From assembly GCF_028389875.1 (NCBI RefSeq), contig NC_084682.1, positions 1,436,001 through 1,500,000 on the forward strand: a DNA stretch of 64,000 nucleotides, read 5' to 3'. A program made the translations under genes and the position numbers. Of this stretch, positions 12,701-21,627 are shown piece by piece. A model generated the notes under the pieces. It searched no databases and was not told the origin of the DNA. It was given only the letters and a program-made list of their open reading frames with translations. The DNA comes from Rhea pennata. Lineage: Eukaryota; Chordata; Aves; Rheiformes; Rheidae. Within the stretch, counting starts at the first letter, position 1; the number at the start of each line of letters is the position of its first letter.

Positions 12701-15470
12701 GAAGGCTGTAAGCAAGCTGGAAGGGGAATATGTGGCATCCAGCCACGTAGTCTAGCTGTGGGCAGAGGTTGAAATAGCCCTATTAACTCCTAATTACAGG
12801 AACAACATTGTCCAAGAGCTAGTTGTAGAACTACTACCACTCCAGTAGCAGCTGGGAAACCAAGACTGCTTTCCCTGTGGTGCTATCTGTGTAAGCAGTT
12901 TAAATGTCTCAAGCCACAGACACAGCCAAAACAAAGAGAACAAGTGCCTTCAGTCATGACCGTATGGTAGCCACCCAAAGCTTTAGCTAGAGGCAACTGT
13001 CCCAAGCTGGAGTAAGACACAAGCAATATGAAATACATATATAGATTAATAACATAAAAATAATTAATGCCAAAACAAGCAAGAGAAGGAGATAGAGTTT
13101 ACGTTATTTATAGTAGCAACCCCTATGAGGAGTTAATGAGGAGTTAATCTGCACCTTTGCAGTAGTACAGCTGGTATCTTTACAATAGTCTTGATCTGCT
13201 TTAAAGGAAAAAAACAATGCATAATTCTTTTAGTGTAATTAGGAGGTAAAGCATGATCACTTTGTCTGAAAGACAGAATCTAATGAGAATACCTTACAGT
13301 GAAAGGGCACAGAGTGCTAATGAATGTCCTGCAGCTCCTACTGCCTTTTTGTCTCTCCTGGTCTGATCCAAATGATAATGAACTAAATGATACTTCAGAC
13401 CTCCAGCTTTCTTTCTATGAACAAAAGTCCTGCCCCTTTCTATGAGATCATCCAGAGAAGAAACCAGAAAATATCCATCAGTACTGAAGTCACAAGGTCT
13501 ATCTGGTATTCCTTTCCTGTAAAATCGCCCCTTGTTTTGACTCCAGTTGTATGATAAACTAGGAAACAGAATTTCAGGGAGAGGAAGAAATAACCCTGAA
13601 TTATCCTCTGAGGCACTGTGATAGTCTAGGCAGACCTGATTAGTCATCCAGAACTAAAATATTATTTTTGATACTTAAGTAACATAATCTCTGCAAATAA
13701 CTGTAATATCTGGGAAAGGCGTTGCATGATAGGGAAAGAAGAAGCAGATACAAAGAATGATCTCATTCCTCTGAAGTTTTTAGAACATAAATATACACAC
13801 TGGGAATCACTGTAAGAAGCAATCTTTAATTGAATTTTGACAAAGAGCTTATGTTTTATACCTCTAAAGCAAAATGATAGGCACTAAGTTAATATATCTA
13901 TATCCATTTACAGTTCATGGCATAAACATCAGTTTCAGAAAATACTCTGCTCCCTTAATTTCCTTTAGAATATTTGGGCTCTTACTCTAATGTCTTGAGA
14001 ATATAGCACTTCTTAGTATCACACAAAGCATCATGGACTAAACTCCTGGTGTTTTGCATCCAGATTTCCAGAAATCCAGATTTTTAGTACAATAGGAATT
14101 ATTTGCCTTCAAACTGCAGCATTTATAAGTAGACTGTGTGAAATAATTTGCTACAGCTTTAATTATGCACCCTAAAACTATGCTGCCCCTGTACTGAATA
14201 TGCTTTCTGGGATAAAAAGTTCCAATGTGAATATTTTATGTAGACTCTCTTAACTTCTCTAAAGCATAATCCATCACTATGTGATTAGCATTAATTTAGT
14301 TAGTTCATTTACTTGCTCTGTTCAGATTTAACAGATCCTAGTTCAGTCAGGGAGAAAGTGGGAGGCAGGGAATGATACAGCAAATACCTGATCTAAAATT
14401 TAAGAAGTTTTCTTCTTTTGAAAACTGGCCAGCACATTTCAGACAAACTAATAAGGTAAATAGCATAGAAAGAATATGAAACTCCCACAGTTTATCAGAC
14501 AAAAACAAAAAGAATTATTTTCCTTTCCTCTAGGTAAGTCAAACTGGGATTTCAGTGGCCTCTAATGCCCCCTAATGGACAAATATATTGGAGCCGTGTC
14601 CTCATAAGAAATACATTATGCACAGGGGGTAAAAGAATCAAATGTCAAAATGGAGAGGGAGCTCTAGCGTTGTCAGATAGGCTGTATAGCTTTCACTGGG
14701 AGCCTGCCAGCTCTTAGATTGAAATCCATGTTTGAGGGATTTGTAGCTTAAAGATACTAAGTCACCTCTTACCAAAAAATTGGCAGATATGTTCCTTCCT
14801 CCCTTTCTTCCTCATTTAATCCAAGTTTGTTTGTTTAGCTTCACTTAAGAACAGTATGAAAGTATTTCTGCCATGGGTTGTGGATTTGGACATCTCCTCC
14901 AGTACAATACCCTATTTATCAGGAGTTCATACCAAATGTATGTCTTACAGAAGAATGCTTCTGAAAGTGATAGTAGGTTTCTGGACCAAAACAAAGAAAC
15001 AGAAATTAAAAAGTATCACTTAGCATTTTTGAGCTTTTGATGGAATATTTGATGAATGCTGGTGAAAAATAGAGAATGAGATGGGAGGGAAGAAGAGGAA
15101 AAAATAGAAATATGAAACAGAGACTGTAGTGAGTATGGTTAAAAAATGGAAAAGTTAATAGGTAAATAATTGTAGTTGAAAATACAAAATAGAAGAAAGG
15201 AAAAGATAAAGATGTGGAGAAAAATATCATATTCCCTGGCAATAAGCGAAGAAGTGTTGCCTCCAGAAAAGTAAGTTCAGACGTAGTAAAAGAGAGAAGA
15301 CACTCGCATTTCCTGAGAAAATTGCAGGTGATATCTGGAAATCAGCTGAATCTTAATGCATAAAAGATATCAGAAAGAAACGAAATGCCTTCTGCTTAAG
15401 GGCTTCTAGCTTTTTATCAAAAGACTTGCTTTGTTAAGTGATGCTATATAACTGCATAGGATTAACACCT
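9796..15470. other. Intergenic, no gene seen
   Basis: AT-rich non-coding DNA. It contains a 27-nt poly-A at 10592-10618 and an imperfect 11-bp duplication near 13125-13148. A minus-strand open frame of 117 codons at 13294-13647 resembles nothing I know (see findings). A CTCF-like motif on the minus strand lies at 14567-14578. Confidence 0.55.
10592..10618. repeat. Poly-A tract, 27 nt
   Basis: An uninterrupted run of 27 A follows CACAAT. No SINE or LINE body is recognisable directly upstream. It could be a retroposon tail or a simple homopolymer. Confidence 0.9.
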
Positions 15471-15477
15471 TTACTCT

Positions 15478-15595
15478 AGAGTGAAAGACAAAGCTGGTGA
15501 ATCAAGAACTAATGTGGATTTTACTACAGATCTGGGCAGGTCATTTTCTGTGTGTGCCTCATTTTTTTCATCTGACTCCCCATCTTCTTGCTTAG
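15478..15595 (+). repeat. Decayed CORE-SINE / MIR-like fragment
   Basis: GATCTGGGCAGGTCATTTTC followed by TGTGTGCCTCATTTTTTTCA follows the SINE core order 'cttgggcaagtcacttcacctctctgtgcctcagtttcc'. The flanks cannot be assigned. Edges are approximate. Confidence 0.4.
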
Positions 15596-15599
15596 GCAA

Positions 15600-18500
15600 A
15601 AAGCAGAAGTACCAGAATACCTCAAAGGAAGTGATTCAAGTGTCATTTTTTGGCTTGACTAGAATCATCAATGTCTAGAAATGTCATGAGAGGGGCTGCT
15701 TGCACCCATATGTGAATTTCCAACTCGTAATTCCTTCTGTTGGCTTGACTCTTTCAGTTTTAGTAGTTCTAAACCTATTCTGAGAAGGACTAGAGGGCAT
15801 AGCAGGGACTTTCCTGTTATGTGTGGCTCCCATCACTGTTGCCACTGCTGACACCAGAAATGGGAAATTTTAGTGAGGAAAAAAAATTGGTATTCACTTC
15901 AAAGCCTAACAAGAAAATAGGGGTTATTTTGTGGACGTGGCGCTTTAGGCTGTAATCTTTTATTTGAGTTTACAAATAAGCTTAAAGAAATGGATTAAGA
16001 AGCTCATGCTAAGTGTCTTAAAAAAACACACCAAAATAACCAAAAAGCACCAAACTTTCAAGAGATGCTAAAGAAATGGTACTACAACTCAGAATTTATG
16101 TGGAGCTTGGGAACTTGGAATGATTCCTCTTCAAATAATACCTAATGACTGGTTATAAATTGTCACATCTGATTGTTGGAGGACAGTTTCTAACACCAAC
16201 ATGAATATTACGGATACTGTGTTTTCTTCCAAACATTCTTAATTCCAGATGTTAACTTTCATTAGAACGCAGAAACAGAGACCATCACACTTTTTGTCTC
16301 TTGATAAGATGTCCTGTTGACTAGGATAAGATGACCTGTATGACCTATCTAAGCTAAGACAACTTTCAGTCGTGCTATTTGGAATTTTAGTAACTCTTCA
16401 AATGTCAGTGTCACCTTCCCTGCAGTGTTAAAATTACTTTGCTGCTTTTTGTACTGCTCTGTCCATACTTCTGTGAGTATTCTTTTTCTAGGATAATAGG
16501 TCATTTTTGCTAGGATAGTGGATCATAAAGCATTTTGTACTAAGGCTAGTAAGAAGGGGAAACAATTAAAAGGAAGCAGAGAACATAGGGAAAGGTAAAT
16601 CTTGACTAAATAGTGGTTGGGATTTTCCAAAAAGTTTAGGGGAAATGCTAAGAAATTTTCCAATATCACCTTTCAAACTCTAAAGCTCCCCCCTCGCCTG
16701 AAATCAGGGAAGGCTATAGAAAGTTATGATTTCTTTTAAGGAACAGATTTGCTTTGGAGGTCCAGGAAAGAAAGAAACTGAAAAAAGCACTTTTTGTTTT
16801 GTTTAGTAAATTTTGAGGGGATGAAATATCCTATCTTTTTCTTACTAAAGTCCAGACTTCCCAAGACACTTTTCTCTCAGCTAATCTTATCACCCCTGAT
16901 TTCTTTCTGTCTTTGTGAAACTTGTTTTTCATAAGCATATCAGTAAGCTTTTCCTGCCCCCAAAATGAATGATTACTGTTTAGATTTTGGCAGAATGTAG
17001 AGATTCCTCTGAAGATTGTGGCTTTACTGCCGTAAGTGGATGTTATTCTTGCCTGATTGCTTGGGGATATGTAGAGGTCAAATATATAAACAGTTCAAAA
17101 AGGAGATTTGACAAATTTGTGGAAAAAAAGGCCCAGCAAAATTAGCTCTGCCTCCAGCAATCCCTGAAGTACTGTCTGTTGGGATTTTGAAGAGGTATGT
17201 CAGGGAAGGATTGCTCGACATGTACTTTTGTTATTTGTACACATTTTATGTAAGCATAGCTTCAGGCATGGTGGGAAGAATGGATAATTTGTCTGGTCTG
17301 ATTAGCTGCTTTGTATTCTAACCTGAAGTATCCCTGAAAGATGATTCACACTTTACATTCATGAAAATTCTCATAACTGCTGAATACTGATAGCTGTCAC
17401 TTGGGACACTTAGGATTGGTTTTAATGGTGCTGTATGAACAGTTACCGAAATGAAAGTGGAAATGGCAAGATGGCTACCTGAATCTCTTGTGCCTTTTTG
17501 ATTTGACATTACAAATGAATGTAGAAAAGCCTCCCAGTTGATTTTTTTTTAAAAAAAAAAAAAAAGTTAGTTTGAATGTAAAACTTGATCCCGACTTTTG
17601 TAAAATCTCTGAGCTAGTTCCTGCTACTTCTGCCTGGGTGCAGGCTATAGACAACATGGTGTATTACTAGCTCTGGCAATTCTCAAAAGCAGTCTCATCT
17701 GCAGTTTATCCTTATTATCTGACAGAGGAGAAATCATGTGCATGCCCTGTAATCAGCAAGCTGAGCCAAGTTAGTTTAAGCCACTGAGGAAGGTGAGGAT
17801 GAGCTAAAGCTGGTTGATTTTGCCCGCAGGTGGATTAGGGAGTGTTCATGCAATCTCTCCCAATGGCAGGTGTTGGTTAAGGATGAGCAGTGAAATGATC
17901 CCAACTTCAGCTGACAGAGTTGGAAGGGAACATACATCTGTTGCTTGAGTAATGCCTCACTGCATAAGGTTTTACACTGGTTTCAAGGGTGATGTTTCAA
18001 ACCGTAAGGGAGTCCCCTCCCAGACAAGTCCACGCTGGCTGCAGTGTTACCGTTTCCGGCTGTTTGTCACTGCCCTTCTGCCGAGTGCTACTGCTCCCAC
18101 TTCTCTGCCAGCAGCAGGGACTGCTGAGGAGTCACCCAGTATAAGCACCGATGAGCTCTAGCCCTTGCAGGATGTTTTCTCTTAAGTTGATAAACAAATT
18201 CTAGATAAAATCTTTACTCCATTGAATCCAATTGATGTTTTGTGTTCATTTTTTTTTCTTTTAGACTCTTCATGACAAATCCATTTCTGTCAGTCCAAAG
18301 AGCTGCTGGGCATATCGTACAGTGAACCTGTCTGTGCTTTGTGATCTCAGGAAACTTAGTATTAGCCATTTTCAGATACCCAGCATACCTATACATGGGA
18401 TAAAAGTCAGTATGAGCTGGGAATCTTTGAGAACAGACCCCTAACCTTATCCTATTTTTCAGAGTTTGCAGTAACCATTTACCTATGCAACAACACTGTT

Positions 18501-21035
18501 GGAAAGAATAATGAATGTTTATGAAATGATACCATGATACACACTGCTCTTTCGATATTGTTGTTACTGGCCAAGACTTTCTCTGTGCTCAAACATACAA
18601 AATATAATTAGAAAGGTTCCATTGACCAGCTTGATTCTCCATCCAAGACAGTTAAGATTTCAGTAATTAAGCAAATACATGTATCATATATGTTTGTTGT
18701 GGATATAAATATATATAAAACCAATCCATTAGAAGCCTTGTCTAGAATGTAATACAACATTTATTTTTAAAATCTTTTTGAAACATAATCATGCTGAGCA
18801 TTATAATGCACTCTAATGCAAAGGAATCAATAGCCTTTACACCACAGCTAGTTTATTGTACACAGCAAATGAATAATACAAAATTCAGTGCACTTAACAG
18901 CCTAATATTAGACTTCATAATTTGTATAAATCAGAATGCTTTTTGCATTTCCTGAACGATAGAACCACAAAGTGTACAGACAGAAAACTACTGTTTATTC
19001 TTCAGCCAATTAATCTTTTTCCTTAAATAAAATATTTGCAATTGAATTTCATCTTTGTATAAAGATGAAATATTAGACATAAAGTTGAACTCCTGGAAAC
19101 TCTTGAAATATTATACATAAACTAAGTTGCTGAATTTATTACTAGTATGCAAAGTGATTGTTCATATTGTAAATCTGAATTACAGGAATTACACTGTTCA
19201 TTATTTACAGATAAAGTTACCTCAGAATACATTTGATATTGCTACTGCTGCTGATAATTAGTATGTATTATGATAATACTAGTAGTCTCTAGGTTAAATC
19301 GAGGCTCCTTCTGGGCAGAATAAAAGTCCCATATACGTACTAGTTTAAGAGGTAGGCAGACAAGGTTGGAAAAAGGTGCAGGATGACTCCTGTAACTGCA
19401 CATTTTACCACAGTGCCTTATTTTAGGCTCAGCTGTGTTTTTACTACACACTAACCTGTTTTTCCTGGTGTTATTACTGTAAGTCATTTACATCACATAT
19501 ACTGACTCAGGAATTTTTAAGAAATATCTTCACACAATTTGAACATTAATTTTGCATAGCCTACTTTACTGTTTTTCAAATGTTTTGAATTTTTCTTCCA
19601 TATTTGGATAAAAGGAAAATGGATCTGTCCTTGCTTCAGCAGCTGAATTGTCCATATTCTATTCTTTTTCAGCAGTCTAATGTGCAGTGTCAGAGAGTTT
19701 TTATTTTCAGTGGTTTAGAGTAAACACAGTGTTTTTCCAGACTGAAATGATGGAAATGAAAGCAGGACTGGTTCAGCTGATTTCAAACCTGGTTTATTTT
19801 ACTTTAAATACTGAATCGTCATATATCTGAAAAAAATGTACAAATTAAATCCAAGCGGTGAATGTTACAATGTAATGTTAGCTATGTTACGTAAATTAAG
19901 ACAACTCTGCTTAATTAATAGCACTTTTTAATTCATCCTACTAATTTGTATTACCATTTCAAAAATTTGTGTAGGATAGCACTTGTTGCATGTTTGATTG
20001 AAAAAGTAGGATTAAACAGAAATTGAAAATAGCTTGTCATACAATACACTATTTTGACATGCATAACTTTATGATATGTCAGAATATATTAACTGTGCCT
20101 TAGTGAGGAGCCTGATTAAATTTCATCTATTCTGATAGGGATTTGGCAACATCAAATGCTAAGTATAAACTTTGGAAGTAAAGAGAAGTAATGCGTACTT
20201 CATCAGAGCGATTCTGTCTTCGATGAGAGGGGGAATTAGATTCCTTCCCCATTTGCTTTTCTCCTGTGGGATTTACAGATTTGCAGATTACAGCAGGATG
20301 GATGTGTATTTGCATTTGAAATGCTATCTTAAAAAATGCTTTATGATAATCCATCTGAACACTGGATTAATTATGCTTCAAACAAACACAAAAGCAGTTT
20401 CTGGACATGGACTGAGGAAATCTGGACTTGGAGGCAAAAAAAGTGAAGTCCATTTTATTCTCCGGTTCTTCACGATGCATTTGTCAATTCTAAATCCTGC
20501 AATCACAGGATCTATGGAAGAAAAACTCAAAGACAAAATAGAGCAATTTTGTCTTCATTTACAGAATTTTTACTTGATCTACCATGAAAAGTCATTATTT
20601 TGTGGTTCTTTCTATGCAGAAGGAAAACAAATTAACATTCCTATGAAGGAAACTGGAAGTGGATGTTTGTTTGTCTTGTTATCCGCATATCCTACTTTTC
20701 CGAGTCACATAAGCAGTTGGCTGGGTACCGTGTAAATGGTTTGGAAAGAGTTTGTGTGCCGCATTATGCGTCTCTACTTACTCCTGGAGTTCTGTAGCGA
20801 GGTCTTCAGATGTAACAAAAGCTGTTAAACCCAAATAAGCTAATTTATTAAAGAGTAAGTTTATTTTTTAATTCTTTGAAAGATTAGCAGCTGTATGTTT
20901 CAGTCTGCATATAGCATCCGGACTGTAGATAATCTCTGTCAAGCACTGTGGCGTTGAAATGGCACTGTTTTTAAAACAAGTAGGCAAACACCGGCCAACC
21001 ATCTCATCTCTTTGCCAAGCGAAGGTGTAAGCCGT
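15600..21035. other. Intergenic upstream flank of NF1, no gene seen
   Basis: AT-rich non-coding DNA up to the NF1 CpG island. It contains an 11-bp-arm inverted repeat at 19046-19071, a T9/A15 block near 17540-17565, and a 564-bp open frame at 20172-20735 that starts with a non-ATG codon and encodes no protein I recognise. The final 300 bases before the island have no TATA-like promoter that I would trust. Confidence 0.5.
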
Positions 21036-21195
21036 CTGAGATGCCGTTGAAGTTTGGGACCGAAAGCATCCCTCAAGCCATCAGAGGGGAAAGACGCCTT
21101 CGTAACGCGCGCTCGCGGCGCAGAGCGGCGGAGCCGCGCCCGCCCTCACAGGGCGCCGCGCGCGCTCCCGCGCGGCCTCCCCGGCGCGCTCCGCC

Positions 21196-21291
21196 GCGCA
21201 GGCGCCGTGGCGGCGCGAGGGCGGGGGAGGGCGCAGGCGCGGCGGGCGCGCAGGCGCGGCGGCGCCGCCGCGGGCGCGCAGGCGCAGGCGC
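21196..21291. promoter_or_regulatory. NF1: Cluster of five GCGCAGGCGC (NRF1-like) sites
   Basis: The 10-mer GCGCAGGCGC occurs at 21196-21205, 21231-21240, 21248-21257, 21276-21285 and 21282-21291; the last two overlap. It closely matches the NRF1 consensus (TGCGCAnGCGC type). The cluster sits 110-220 bp upstream of the probable start region. The motif copies are seen directly; NRF1 binding is inference. Confidence 0.6.
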
Positions 21292-21294
21292 CGC

Positions 21295-21318
21295 CCGCCG
21301 CCGCCGCCGCCGCCGCCG
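21295..21318. repeat. (CCG)8 trinucleotide repeat
   Basis: Eight uninterrupted CCG units, followed by TCGCC, lie in the promoter part of the CpG island. The length is modest and probably variable between individuals. Confidence 0.9.
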
Positions 21319-21380
21319 TCGCCTCTGTCTGGGCGCTCCCCCTGGCGCGGGCGGCCGCAGCGCTGCTGCTGCTCGGACGG

Positions 21381-21427
21381 GCGGGGGCGGCCTGGGCGCC
21401 CGCTTCCGGTGTGGTGTCATGGCGGCG
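21381..21427 (+). promoter_or_regulatory. NF1: NF1 core promoter: GC box, ETS and YY1 motifs
   Basis: A GC box (GCGGGGGCGG, 21381-21390) is followed by CTTCCGG (21403-21409, ETS/GABP type) and TCATGGCGGC (21417-21426, YY1 type). The segment CGCTTCCGGTGTGGTGTCAT and what follows resembles the human NF1 transcription start region as I remember it. YY1 motifs of this form usually sit just downstream of the start site, so transcription probably begins near 21400-21420, giving a leader of about 150 nt. There is no TATA box. Confidence 0.55.
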
Positions 21428-21439
21428 CCTGGGCGCTGA
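21419..21439 (+). CDS. Upstream ORF 1 in the NF1 leader (6 codons)
   Basis: ATG GCG GCG CCT GGG CGC TGA reads MAAPGR. Its ATG lies within the YY1 motif, so it is in the mRNA only if transcription starts upstream of it. The G at +4 is favourable. Its stop overlaps the next ATG (TGATG). Confidence 0.4.
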   Translation: MAAPGR

Positions 21440-21456
21440 TGGCCGCGGGCAGCTGA
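21439..21456 (+). CDS. Upstream ORF 2 in the NF1 leader (5 codons)
   Basis: ATG GCC GCG GGC AGC TGA reads MAAGS. It begins on the last base of the uORF 1 stop and ends 111 nt before the NF1 ATG at 21568. No other ATG lies between. Such short uORFs usually allow re-initiation; an effect on NF1 translation is inference. Confidence 0.4.
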   Translation: MAAGS

Positions 21457-21567
21457 GGGCCCGGAGCTCGGCAGCGATACGGAGACCCGCCGCCGTCGCC
21501 GCGCTCCTCGCCTGCCGCCGTCGCCGCGGGGACCCGCCCCCCTCGGCGGCCGGGCGGGCGGCGGGCC

Positions 21568-21627
21568 ATGGCGGCCCACAAGCCGGTGGAGTGGGTGCAG
21601 GCCGTGGTGAACCGCTTCGACGAGCAG
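21568..21627 (+). CDS. NF1: NF1 exon 1 (coding part), residues 1-20
   Basis: Encodes MAAHKPVEWVQAVVNRFDEQ. It differs from human at two positions (K5 for R, N15 for S). The start context GCGGGCCATGG has G at -3 and G at +4. The exon ends at CGAGCAG|GTAGCG in phase 0. The 60-nt coding length equals human. Confidence 0.97.
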
